64,000 bases of DNA, from NCBI GenBank assembly GCA_963697805.1, contig CAVOPB010000005.1, forward strand, positions 124,001 to 188,000, given 5' to 3'. The translations under genes and the position numbers were made by a program. The notes under the pieces are model-generated. The model did no database searches and was not told the DNA's origin. It worked only from the letters and a program-made list of their open reading frames with translations. Position 1 is the stretch's first letter. Each line of letters begins with the position of its first letter. Positions 34,677-42,578 of this stretch are shown here, in pieces. This stretch comes from VRUE01 sp963697805. Its GTDB lineage: Bacteria; Actinomycetota; Thermoleophilia; Solirubrobacterales; 70-9.

Positions 34677-35047
34677 GGTTTTAGAGCCAAAATGCGCCGC
34701 TCCCGGACGGCGTCTGGGTCAGGGTGGCAAGGGAAGTGGCAAGGTGTCAGCAGGTTGCGGGGCGCACCAGACGCACCTGACCAAGAAATTCAAGCGCGGG
34801 TGGACGCCCTGGTGGAGTGAAGGATCATCCAGCCCCAAATTCCGGTGGCCGCCTAATCCCTCACCGCCGCATCGATGAGGCCCTTGGCCCTCGTCGCGGG
34901 TCCCAGGCCAGCCCGGCAGGTCCTCCAGCCGCCGCTGTCGATCTTCGGAAAGTTGCCCTTGGCTCGATTACTCCGCTGGCCGCTCACCCACTGACCCAGC
35001 CTGAACCCATTGTCATCGCGGTAGAGCGTAGGAACCCGGCTGTTGCC

Positions 35048-35683
35048 TCAGGATTCGGCCCGGAAGGTGATCCCTTCGACCGAGAATGAGGTGCCGGGTG
35101 CCACGATTGCACCATCTTGTCCAGGGGCGATACCTGAGCCGTCGATCTCCAGGATCGCAGAGTTCGAGGGGCCACAGCCGCCGCAACTCACCAGGAAGCC
35201 AAGCGCGGCGTTGCTGGCCGGGCGATATCCGGGCGGTAGATGGAACACAAATCCGCTGGACCCGCCGGTCGCTTGACCCTTGAAGTGGACAATTCCTCCC
35301 TGATCCTTGTAGAAGGCAAGGGTTTCAATGCGTGGGGAGCTTGGCGGGAAATCCTTCCAACCATTCAAGAAGGGTGGCTCGCCCGAGGCTCCCACCTCGT
35401 GCCACCCCTCCGACGGGCCGAGCGCGTTCGCCGTCTGGGCCGTGGGCACGGTGCCCAGCGTCGAGGCGTTGATCTGTGTGCCGGTCAGCGTCCCGTTCTT
35501 GACTTTGGCGGCGGTGACGGCTTCGCTCTTGATTTTCGCTGTGGTCACCGAGTTCTTCCTCAACTGCTTGCTTCCGACCGAGTTCTTGCCGAGGTGGGAC
35601 GCCGCGAAAGCGCTTGCACCCCCGATTGCGATGAATAGAGCGAGCGTGGCGACGACGTTCGCGTAGGTCAGCTTCGGGCGCAT
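35048..35683 (-). CDS. Array member 8: secreted repeat-stalk/tail-fibre-like protein
   Basis: 211 residues. The leader MRPKLTYANVVATLALFIAI differs slightly after YANV. The stalk is KNSVGSKQLR, KNSVTTAKIK, SEAVTAAKVK, NGTLTGTQIN, ASTLGTVPTA; the head is WHEVGASGEPPF, AFYKDQGGIVHFKG, FHLPPGYRPASN, SVEGITFRAES. A CGGCG motif in the head parallels the cysteine pairs of members 2, 3 and 10. First gene after the second tRNA repeat. Confidence 0.8.
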   Translation of the reverse strand: MRPKLTYANVVATLALFIAIGGASAFAASHLGKNSVGSKQLRKNSVTTAKIKSEAVTAAKVKNGTLTGTQINASTLGTVPTAQTANALGPSEGWHEVGASGEPPFLNGWKDFPPSSPRIETLAFYKDQGGIVHFKGQATGGSSGFVFHLPPGYRPASNAALGFLVSCGGCGPSNSAILEIDGSGIAPGQDGAIVAPGTSFSVEGITFRAES

Positions 35684-35744
35684 TTGGACCTCCGTTGGGT
35701 TTGCATTCGGCCTTGTCCCCCCAACGGGCCGAGGCCTCGCCTCG

Positions 35745-35773
35745 ACGCTATTCCTCCTCAGCCTGAACGGCAA
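35745..35773 (-). promoter_or_regulatory. Promoter of array member 8: TTGCCG-N17-TAGCGT
   Basis: Boxes and spacer identical to those at 26008-26036 in island 1. Confidence 0.65.
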
Positions 35774-35799
35774 GAGGGGGCCGCCCTGGTCCCCCTCTT
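35772..35799 (-). terminator. Hairpin after array member 9
   Basis: Perfect 9-bp stem AAGAGGGGG/CCCCCTCTT with a 10-base loop, 18 bases after the member 9 stop and abutting the -35 of member 8. Same stem as at 25248-25275. Confidence 0.5.
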
Positions 35800-35817
35800 A
35801 GTTCGGTGTGCCGATCC

Positions 35818-36432
35818 TCAGGATTCGGCGCGGAAGGTGATCCCGTCGAGGGAGGGAGCGCAGCCTGCCTGGCCGCAGAACGGCCTCACCTCTCCGCTGG
35901 GACGGACCTCGATCTGGGAATTTGCATTGGGACCTGTCGTCGGGAAGCCCCGGTATTCGGACGGGCGGAATCCCGGTGGCAGGATGAAGGCAGTTGTTGC
36001 GTCAATGGAACCGGAGAGGGTGCCCTTGAAGTGAACCACGCCCTCAGCGTCCCTGTAGAAAGCCGCAGTGGCGCTTCCGGATTCATAGTCACTCCAGTTG
36101 TTCATAAAGGCTGGCTGACCAGGCTGGTCGATCTCATGCCAGTTTTCGGATGGGGCAACGGTGGTGGCGGTCTGAGCTGTCTGGGCGTTCTGAGCGTTCG
36201 GGACGGTGCCAAGCGTCGAGGAGTTGATCTGCGTCCCCGACAGTGTTCCGCCGATTTTCGCCGAGGACACCGCGCCTGCCTTGATTTTCGCCGTGGTGAC
36301 CGAGTTCTTCTTGAGCTGCTTTGTGCCGACGCTGTTCTTCGGCAACTGGGTAGCGGCGTAGGCACCGCCCCCCAGCAACAGGAAGAAGCACAACGTTGAC
36401 ATCACGTTCGCGTAGGTCAACTTCGGGCGCAT
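35818..36432 (-). CDS. Array member 9: secreted repeat-stalk/tail-fibre-like protein
   Basis: 204 residues. MRPKLTYANVMS leader, stalk (PKNSVGTKQLK, KNSVTTAKIK, AGAVSSAKIG, GTLSGTQIN, SSTLGTVPNA; the third and fourth units are one residue shorter) and head (WHEIDQPGQPAF, AFYRDAEGVVHFKG, FILPPGFRPSEY, SLDGITFRAES). It has a GGAGG ribosome-binding site just before the ATG. Confidence 0.8.
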   Translation of the reverse strand: MRPKLTYANVMSTLCFFLLLGGGAYAATQLPKNSVGTKQLKKNSVTTAKIKAGAVSSAKIGGTLSGTQINSSTLGTVPNAQNAQTAQTATTVAPSENWHEIDQPGQPAFMNNWSDYESGSATAAFYRDAEGVVHFKGTLSGSIDATTAFILPPGFRPSEYRGFPTTGPNANSQIEVRPSGEVRPFCGQAGCAPSLDGITFRAES

Positions 36433-36495
36433 TGTCCCTCCGGTGGGTTCGTGGCTTTCGGCCACACGCCCCCCAGCGGGTTATGGCCCGCACCG

Positions 36496-36524
36496 ACGCT
36501 AACCCCGGCGGGCCGCTGGGTCAA
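36496..36524 (-). promoter_or_regulatory. Promoter of array member 9: TTGACC-N17-TAGCGT
   Basis: Best consensus -35 of the set with 17-base spacing, about 64 bases before the start codon. Confidence 0.65.
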
Positions 36525-36846
36525 TCGACGGGATGTCCCTCGCTCTCGGCCAGCGCCTGATCCTACGTCAGGCTTTCGGGGCGGCTGGGTCATGATCGCG
36601 GTCCTGATCGCGGTTGTCGTGCTGATTCTGGCCCGCCATCGTCGCCTGGTTCGAGCAGCGCCGCTGAAGGCCTCCCACTCGCCCACGTGCTGATCCTCCT
36701 CCGCCAGCAGCGTGAACCGCGGATGAGCTTCCAACTGGGGTCGCTGCTGCTTGCTCTGACTTGGCTCGGCCTTGGGCATCGAGATCGCACTCTTGATCGG
36801 ATGATTCCGTCGCTCTGGACCCCTCTTTACGTTCGTCCGCCGCTCT
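36525..36846. other. Intergenic relic region with degraded small frames
   Basis: Holds the third, degraded copy of the small minus-strand frame (EAHPRFTLLAEEDQHVGEW) and, on the plus strand, a membrane-span-coding stretch related to that at 31.2-31.3 kb. Frames have shifted relative to each other, so neither reads through. It shows that the spacer DNA was duplicated together with the array genes. Confidence 0.4.
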
Positions 36847-37476
36847 TCAGGACCCGGCGCGGAAGGTGATGCCGTTGAGGCTGACTGAGGTTGCTCCGCC
36901 TGGCGAATCGACTGCACCATCACGTCCGGGAGAGACACCTGGCCCCTCGACGACAGCGCTGCCGGTGGATGACCCTCCGCAGGCGCATGCCACCGGGAAA
37001 ATGAGCAACCGTTCGTTAACCGGCCTGTAGCCCGCGGGCAGTTTGAAGATGACGCCTGTCCCGGACGCGGCGACACCCTTGAGGTGCACCACGCCTTGTT
37101 GGTCCTTGAAGAAGCCCGCAGTTTCTCGCTGGACAGACGATGGGAGGTTGTTCCAGCCGTCCTGAAAGCCCGGCTCGCCCGGCGCTCCCACCTCGTGCCA
37201 ATTCTCCGGCGGGGCGAGCGAATTCGCCGCTTGAGCCGTGGGCACGGTGCCGAGTGTCGAGGCATTGATCTGCGCCCCGGTCAGCGTGCCTTTCTTGACC
37301 TTGGCTGAGGTGACAGCTTCGTTCTTGATTTTCGCGGTGGCGACCGCATTCTTCTTCAACTGCTTGCTGCCGACCGAGTTCTTGCCCAGATGACCGGCGG
37401 CGTAGGCCCCGCCCCCCAGCAACAGGAAGAAGCACATCGTTGACATCACGTTCGCGTAGGTCAGCTTCGGGCGCAT
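36847..37476 (-). CDS. Array member 10: secreted repeat-stalk/tail-fibre-like protein
   Basis: 209 residues. The leader MRPKLTYANVMSTMCFFLLLGGG and stalk (KNSVGSKQLK, KNAVATAKIK, NEAVTSAKVK, KGTLTGAQIN, ASTLGTVPTA) are almost identical to member 2 of island 1, while the head differs (GFFKDQQGVVHLKG, FKLPAGYRPVNE, VSLNGITFRAGS). Stable stalk with changing head is what receptor-binding diversification would give. Confidence 0.8.
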   Translation of the reverse strand: MRPKLTYANVMSTMCFFLLLGGGAYAAGHLGKNSVGSKQLKKNAVATAKIKNEAVTSAKVKKGTLTGAQINASTLGTVPTAQAANSLAPPENWHEVGAPGEPGFQDGWNNLPSSVQRETAGFFKDQQGVVHLKGVAASGTGVIFKLPAGYRPVNERLLIFPVACACGGSSTGSAVVEGPGVSPGRDGAVDSPGGATSVSLNGITFRAGS

Positions 37477-37540
37477 CTTGACCCCCGTTGGGTTCGTGGC
37501 TTTCGGCCTCGTCTGCCCGAGGGGCCGAGGCCCCGCCTCG

Positions 37541-37569
37541 ACGCTATTCCTCCTCAGCCTGAACGGCAA
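37541..37569 (-). promoter_or_regulatory. Promoter of array member 10: TTGCCG-N17-TAGCGT
   Basis: Same boxes as the promoters at 26008 and 35745. The gap beyond it, up to the propeller gene, shows nothing else. Confidence 0.65.
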
Positions 37570-37696
37570 GGGGGCCGCCCTGGACCCCCTGAATCCCCGA
37601 CACGCGGAGCCAGGTCTCCCAGGTGGTCCCCACTACGACCGGTCTGCACCTACCGCCGTTCAGGGTTATAGACCCCGCCCGATCCCCAGGTTGCTG

Positions 37697-39283
37697 CTAC
37701 TGGACGACCTTCAGCTTGCGAAAGCTCGTCCGCTTGGAGCCGCCGATCGTCACCGTCTCCTTGACCAGGATCTTCTTGGCGGCGGCGAGCTTTGACCTGA
37801 ACTTCTTCCTTGGCTTCAGCGAGACGATCGCTGACTTTCCGGACTTAGCGTTGGCCTTGGCGACGGCGCTCTCAACCTCGCCCTTTTTCTTCTTGCTAAC
37901 GGCCTTGAGCTTGAACTTGCAGCCCTTGGGCTTGGCGCTCTTCGGGCACCTGAGGCTCACCCCGGGGTAGGCGACCTTCACCGTCTGGGTCTGGCTTGCT
38001 AGTGCCGATCCGTTGCAGTAGGCGGTCTGCCCGGTGAAGATCAGCGAGGTCGAGCAGCCCTCGTTGTCGGTAAGGGTCAGGGTCGCCTTGTAGGTGCCGG
38101 GCTTGCGATAGGCATGGCTCGGCTGTGGGCCGCCGTTGGGTGCCTGCGCTCCATCGCCGAATGCCCAGTCGTAGCGGGCAATCGAGCCATCGGGGTCGGT
38201 GGAGGCGAAAGCGTCGAATGCGACCGGAACCCCCGGGCGGGAAAAAGGGTCGGAGAAGGAGGCGACAGGTGGTTGGTCAGGGACGATCGCCACGGCGTCT
38301 GGAGAGTTGCCGACCGTGATAGTCGTGCCCGTTGACTGGTTGGTCGCGGTGTCGATCACCGAGACATCGCCCTCGTTGTAGTTGGCGACGTAGGCACGCT
38401 TGCCGTTCGGGGTGATCGCGATGCCCCACGGCCCGATGCCGACCGTGATCGGCGCTCCAAGCACCTGGTTGGTCGCCGTGTCGATCACCGAGACGCTCCT
38501 ATCGACGCTGTTCGCGACGTAGGCGCGGCTGCCGTCAGGCGTGATCGCAATTCCGAATGGGGTGGTGCCTACGGGAATCGGTGAGCCGACCACAGCGTTG
38601 GTCGCGGTGTCGATCACCGCGACGTCGCTTGAGCCGAGGTTGATCACGTAGGCACGCGTGCCGTCGGGAGTGATCGCGAACGCGTAGGGCTCGTCACCGA
38701 CCGTGATCGGCCCGCCGACCACCTGGTTGGTCGCCGTGTCGATCACCGAGACGCTGCCTCCCAAGCGGGAGTTGGCGACATAGGCGCGCCTGCCGTCGGG
38801 GGTGATCGCGACGCCGGAGGGCCCGTCACCGACCGTGATCGGCGAGCCCACCACCTGGTTGGTCGCCGTGTCGATCACCGAGACGTTGTCCGAGCTTTCG
38901 TTCGAGACGTAGGCACGCTTGCCGTCCGGGGTGATCGCCACCCCGACCGGGTAGTCACCGACCGTGATCGGCCCACCGGCGACCTGGTTGGTCGCGGTGT
39001 CGATCACCGAGACGCTGTCAGTTTCGCCGTCGGCGACGTAGGCGCGACTGCCGTCGGGAGTGATCGCGATGGTCCCGTACTCGGCCGCGGGGGCCGCCGT
39101 CGGACCGCCGAGCAGCTGGTTGGTGGCCGTGTCGATCACGGAGACGTTGTCCGAAGCGCTATTGGCGACGTAAGCGTTTCGGGCGAGGGCAGCCGGGGCG
39201 AAGGCCGCTAGGAGCAGAGCGGTGAGCGCGGAAGCGAGTAGGAGGTCTCGGCGATGGGACCCTCCCCAGGGTGCTTTATGCAC
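37697..39283 (-). CDS. Secreted YVTN-repeat beta-propeller with PKD domain
   Basis: About 528 residues from a GTG that gives a textbook signal peptide (HRRDLLLASALTALLLAAF, ending ALA); an ATG 21 codons upstream is possible. Seven to eight blades follow, each with SVSVIDTATNQV, GGPITVGD, AITPDG and RAYVAN, the surface-layer YVTN propeller type. Then a PKD domain (PPVASFSDPFSRPG, WAFGDGAQAPNGG, GTYKATLTLTDNEG) and a basic C-terminus (KKKKGEVESAVAKA, then ILVKETVTIGGSKRTSFRK). Likely a cell-surface or extracellular binding protein. The blades make the DNA strongly periodic at about 129 bases. Confidence 0.85.
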   Translation of the reverse strand: MHKAPWGGSHRRDLLLASALTALLLAAFAPAALARNAYVANSASDNVSVIDTATNQLLGGPTAAPAAEYGTIAITPDGSRAYVADGETDSVSVIDTATNQVAGGPITVGDYPVGVAITPDGKRAYVSNESSDNVSVIDTATNQVVGSPITVGDGPSGVAITPDGRRAYVANSRLGGSVSVIDTATNQVVGGPITVGDEPYAFAITPDGTRAYVINLGSSDVAVIDTATNAVVGSPIPVGTTPFGIAITPDGSRAYVANSVDRSVSVIDTATNQVLGAPITVGIGPWGIAITPNGKRAYVANYNEGDVSVIDTATNQSTGTTITVGNSPDAVAIVPDQPPVASFSDPFSRPGVPVAFDAFASTDPDGSIARYDWAFGDGAQAPNGGPQPSHAYRKPGTYKATLTLTDNEGCSTSLIFTGQTAYCNGSALASQTQTVKVAYPGVSLRCPKSAKPKGCKFKLKAVSKKKKGEVESAVAKANAKSGKSAIVSLKPRKKFRSKLAAAKKILVKETVTIGGSKRTSFRKLKVVQ

Positions 39284-39441
39284 GGGAGGGATTGTATGCC
39301 TCGACCGGGGGCCCGGCCTGCGATGTGCCGAAAAGTCTTCGAACAACCCAGGCTTCCACGAGTTCCGTACTTTCGCTCAGGTCTAGCTGCAAGAACCGAA
39401 TCCTGTGGAGCGAGGCCTCTCCGGGCTATCTCCCCGCCGCC

Positions 39442-39609
39442 GAGAAGTACATCTCGTTCGTGGTGAACTGCGCCGGTGGTTTCTGCGCCAACGGAGTCGC
39501 GGTTACCACAATCTTCGGACCGGGCTTTTTGGAACTTGGACTGGGCGACGCTGTGACGGTCGCCGCTTCGGAGACGAGCCTCAACCGATTGACTTTCCGC
39601 GCCGAATCC
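39442..39609 (+). pseudogene. Array-family C-terminal fragment on the plus strand
   Basis: About 56 codons: EKYISFVVNCAGGFCANGVA, then GLGDAVTVAASETSLNRLTF and RAES, matching the end of array heads; the stop codon is lost and there is no start or stalk. The surrounding 39284-39622 shows nothing else. It lies inverted relative to the array. Confidence 0.65.
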
Positions 39610-39622
39610 CGAAGATCGGCCC

Positions 39623-41104
39623 CTATCGCACAACGAACGCCGTTCCCTGCCTCTGCCCTGCAAGATGCAGGACATAGCGGCCGGGGCACAGGCGATCGGC
39701 ACCCGGGAGATCCAGCCTGACGCGCCCGTTCCTGGCACGGGCGACTCCGTGGGCGACCGTTCGCTGTCGACGGGTGAGTCGCCAGCGGATCAGAGCGCTG
39801 CTCTTCTTCTTCGCCAGCTTCACCTTGCAGGTAACCCTTACCTTGCCCCTCCTCTTCACCGTGCAGGTGACCTTGGCGTTCTTGCCGGCGGGGCCCCTGG
39901 GGCCGGTCTTGCCCGTGGCGCCGGTTGGTCCCACAGGTCCGGGCGGGCCCGGCGGCGGCGCGGCTGCGATCCCGCTGAGCGCGGTGGTGGGGTTTTCAGG
40001 CGCGTTGGTCAGCGCGGTCAGGGTCGCCGAGACGGACCCCGGAGCGAGCGGCGCAAAGCGGACCTGCAGCGTGCAGGAGGCGCCCGGCGCGATCGCTTCG
40101 CGACAGGTGTCGGTCCCGGTGAGGAATTCGTCGGGGTTCGATCCGGTGAGCGTGAAGCCGCCGATCGTCAGAGGCTGGTTGCCTTCGTTCGTGTAAGTGA
40201 CGGTCTGCGGCGGACTAACCGATTCCTGTCGCACCGGGGTGGGCGAGCCGAAAGACAGCGAGGCGGGGCTGGCATTGGCGAGCGGGCCGACTTCGGCCGC
40301 GATGAAGCTGATGAACTGCCCCAGTCCGCCGATGAACGCCCCTTCGACGCCGCTGCCGTCCAATTCGGCCCGTCCGACCCTGCCCACCGAAGCCGGTTCA
40401 TTGGTCCAATAGAGGTGGACGCTGTCCACCACGAGGCCAAGGGGTTCGGCCGCGAGCGGGATGTAGCTCGGATCGACCCCGGTTCCGTCGATGTCGGCGC
40501 GGCCGATCGCCGCTTTCCCAGGGGCCCGGTTCGCCCAGTAGATGTGTTCGGAGTCGAGGTCCAGGCCCCAGGGGTCCCCGACCCCTTTGACGAATTCCTG
40601 TTCGACGCCGCTGCCGTCCAGGTTGGAGCGACCGATGGATTCCAGGTCGTTGTTCGTCCAGAAGACGTGGTTTGAATCGACGGCGACGTCGATCGCTTCG
40701 ATTTCGTCCAGTTCCGCGGCTTCGATGAAGCTCTCGTCGACTTCAGTGCCGTCGATATTGGCGCGACCGATCGATTCGGAGTTGAGGTTTGCCCAGTAGA
40801 TGTGGCCGGAGTCGACCGCAATGCCACCGACCTGACCCGACAACGTGATGAAGGCCTCTTCGACTTCGCTGCCGTCGAGCTTGGCACGGCCGATCGCGCC
40901 CGCGAATTCGCTCCAGTAGACGAATTCGCCCTGGACCGCCACTCCGTTCGGTTCTGTTTCCCCTTCTCCGAAATCGATGAAGCTCGATTCGGCGCCGCTG
41001 CCGTCGAGTTCGGCGCGGCCGATCGCTTCCGGGTTCCCGCTCGTCCAGTACAGGTCGGCGCTCGCAGCAGGGGCCAGCGCCGCCGGCGCCAGAACGACCG
41101 ACAT
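39623..41104 (-). CDS. YWTD-type beta-propeller, choice-of-anchor D and collagen-like protein, 5' truncated
   Basis: 493 residues from an internal-looking ATG. Five to six units with IYWANLNSESIGRANIDG-like sequence form an LDL-receptor-type YWTD propeller; then an ASH/choice-of-anchor-D domain (VTYTNEGNQPLTIGGFTL, CTLQVRFAPLAPG), a short collagen-like run (GPPGPVGPTGATGKTGPRG), and a basic C-terminal domain. In frame upstream lie SKSRRALIAACA, completing a good signal peptide, but then a TGA in the third tRNA repeat with no ATG, GTG or TTG between. So the native start was probably removed at the island boundary. Confidence 0.75.
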   Translation of the reverse strand: MSVVLAPAALAPAASADLYWTSGNPEAIGRAELDGSGAESSFIDFGEGETEPNGVAVQGEFVYWSEFAGAIGRAKLDGSEVEEAFITLSGQVGGIAVDSGHIYWANLNSESIGRANIDGTEVDESFIEAAELDEIEAIDVAVDSNHVFWTNNDLESIGRSNLDGSGVEQEFVKGVGDPWGLDLDSEHIYWANRAPGKAAIGRADIDGTGVDPSYIPLAAEPLGLVVDSVHLYWTNEPASVGRVGRAELDGSGVEGAFIGGLGQFISFIAAEVGPLANASPASLSFGSPTPVRQESVSPPQTVTYTNEGNQPLTIGGFTLTGSNPDEFLTGTDTCREAIAPGASCTLQVRFAPLAPGSVSATLTALTNAPENPTTALSGIAAAPPPGPPGPVGPTGATGKTGPRGPAGKNAKVTCTVKRRGKVRVTCKVKLAKKKSSALIRWRLTRRQRTVAHGVARARNGRVRLDLPGADRLCPGRYVLHLAGQRQGTAFVVR

Positions 41105-41170
41105 CGCGCAGGCCGCGATGAGCGCACGACGGCTTTTCGACCCCCGGAGCAGAACAAGATCCTCTCAGGT

Positions 41171-41190
41171 CGAGTCCCTCCTCCGGCATC
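41171..41190 (+). repeat. att-like direct repeat copy 3 (20 bp of tRNA 3' end)
   Basis: TCGAGTCCCTCCTCCGGCAT is identical to the last 20 bases of copies 1 and 2. A 15-base fragment (CCTTGTAGAAGCCAG) matching the head-coding part of array member 5 follows almost directly, so array DNA once extended to this point. Confidence 0.65.
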
Positions 41191-41231
41191 ATCCTTGTAG
41201 AAGCCAGATTCGCAACGCCCTGTCCCTGAGC

Positions 41232-42299
41232 ATGACGGCCGAACTCGACACCACGCTTCGGGCGCCCTCGTCGGCAGAGCTGCCCAGGGAGTTTCAGCCG
41301 CGCACTCTGCACCGGCGGACGCTGCAGGCGTTCGCGGCGCTCGGCGTGCTGGTCGCGATCGTCGCGCTCGCACCCGGCCTGGGCGAGGTTCGCGACCGGC
41401 TGACGGGTGCGGACCCGGGTTGGCTCGTGCTGGCGACGCTGCTCGAGGGGCTTTCGTTCGCCTCCTACATCGTCATGTTCGGGCCGATCTTCTGCACCGG
41501 GTTGAGCTGGCGACGGGGCTGGCAGATCGGCGGCTCCGAGCTCGCGATGGGCTCGCTGATTCCGGCCAGCGGCGCCGGCGGCCTGGCGCTCGGTGCCTGG
41601 GTCCTGCATCGCGGGGGCATGGACGGCCGGCGGATTGCGCGTCGGTCGGTGGCCTTCTTCCTGATCAAGAGCGGGGTCAACTTCGTCGCCGTCGCCGCCC
41701 TCGGTGTCGCGATGGCACTCGGCCTTGGACCGGACCTCTCCCTCTGGTTGACCGCCTTCCCCGCGGCCATGGCGTCCCTGGCGCTCTGCGTGGTGGTTGC
41801 GGTCCCGCGGCTCGGCCCCGGCCGTCCACCGGGCCCCGATGCGTCCCGACTGCGGCGCTGGGTCGGCGAGGCGCGTCACGCGTTGATCAACGGCACCGGC
41901 GAGGCGCTTCTGATCCTGCGCTCGGGAAACGCCCGCGTGCTGGCGGGATCGGTCGGCTACTGGGCCTTCGACAACGCGGTGCTGTGGGCGACCTTCCGCT
42001 CCTTCGGCCTCTCCCCTCCGCTCACCGTCCTCCTGATGGGCTACCTGATCGGGCAGCTCGGCGGCCTGCTGCCGATCCCCGGTGGTATCGGCGGCATCGA
42101 CGGCGGGCTGATCGGGACTCTGATCGTCTACGGAGCGCCGGCAGCCGGCACAGTCGCGGCCGTCTTCGCCTACCGGCTGATCCTCTTCTGGCTGCCGCTC
42201 CTCCTTGGCGCAATCGCCTTCTCCTCGCTGCGCCGTGACATGCCCCGCGGAGGCGAGTTGGCCTCCTGCGCGCCGGCGATCGCCGCGCAATCAGGTTGA
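41232..42299 (+). CDS. Lysylphosphatidylglycerol synthase-type membrane protein (UPF0104/YbhN-like)
   Basis: 355 residues, multi-spanning. The family pattern is visible: GWLVLATLLEGLSFASYIVMF, GSLIPASGAGGLALGAWVL, VNFVAVAALGVAMALGL, GYLIGQLGGLLPIPGGIGG and the last helices (LFWLPLLLGAIAF). It corresponds to the flippase-like half of MprF without the lysyl-transferase domain. Likely in the plasma membrane, perhaps moving lipids; substrate unknown. The first gene outside island 2. Confidence 0.85.
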   Translation: MTAELDTTLRAPSSAELPREFQPRTLHRRTLQAFAALGVLVAIVALAPGLGEVRDRLTGADPGWLVLATLLEGLSFASYIVMFGPIFCTGLSWRRGWQIGGSELAMGSLIPASGAGGLALGAWVLHRGGMDGRRIARRSVAFFLIKSGVNFVAVAALGVAMALGLGPDLSLWLTAFPAAMASLALCVVVAVPRLGPGRPPGPDASRLRRWVGEARHALINGTGEALLILRSGNARVLAGSVGYWAFDNAVLWATFRSFGLSPPLTVLLMGYLIGQLGGLLPIPGGIGGIDGGLIGTLIVYGAPAAGTVAAVFAYRLILFWLPLLLGAIAFSSLRRDMPRGGELASCAPAIAAQSG

Positions 42300-42327
42300 C
42301 CCCCGGCGCCGCGGACTTGGGCTGTGA

Positions 42328-42516
42328 TCAAAGCCTGAGACCCCCGTTGGTCTCCGCTCCGGCCCGGGCCTCCTTGCACTCCGCCTGGACGCACTCCACG
42401 CTCGCCTTGAGGATACGAAGGTCGTGGAGCATGTTTGCGCAGAGCGCCTCTATCTCGACGATCGCCAACTCGTGTCGGCGGTTGCCCCTGCCGTCAGTCG
42501 ATTGAGCGTTAGCCAT
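42328..42516 (-). CDS. Small hypothetical protein
   Basis: 62 residues: ANAQSTDGRGNRRHELAIVE then ALCANMLHDLRILKASVE and CVQAECKEARAG. It looks helical with three cysteines and no signal. The second ATG of the frame is used; no convincing ribosome-binding site. Antisense or chance is possible. Confidence 0.35.
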   Translation of the reverse strand: MANAQSTDGRGNRRHELAIVEIEALCANMLHDLRILKASVECVQAECKEARAGAETNGGLRL

Positions 42517-42578
42517 GGGGTAGTCCGGCATACGGACTGCCGCCGCTCCCGGTTCAAGGCCATCGGTCGGGCCCTGAG

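Larger units (their letters stand above)
34677..41190. mobile_element. Genomic island 2, between tRNA repeat copies 2 and 3
   Basis: 6.5 kb with three array members, a YVTN beta-propeller protein and a YWTD beta-propeller protein. The right boundary is a shorter 20-bp copy of the tRNA end. No recombinase gene is visible. The tandem arrangement with island 1 suggests successive integrations at one tRNA, or duplication of an island followed by divergence. Confidence 0.5.

Noticed and set aside
34508..34690. Minus-strand frame giving an RRRDSNPRHADYD-type peptide
   Set aside because: Well-known spurious translation across a tRNA T-arm; here it reads the second tRNA repeat.
25200..37600. Repeated spacer DNA considered as an insertion sequence
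   Set aside because: No transposase, terminal inverted repeats or target duplications; the repeat is promoter, gene end and hairpin.
38300..39170. Regular ~129-base DNA periodicity, considered as a repeat array or CRISPR
   Set aside because: It is the coding periodicity of beta-propeller blades; units diverge and have no unique spacers.
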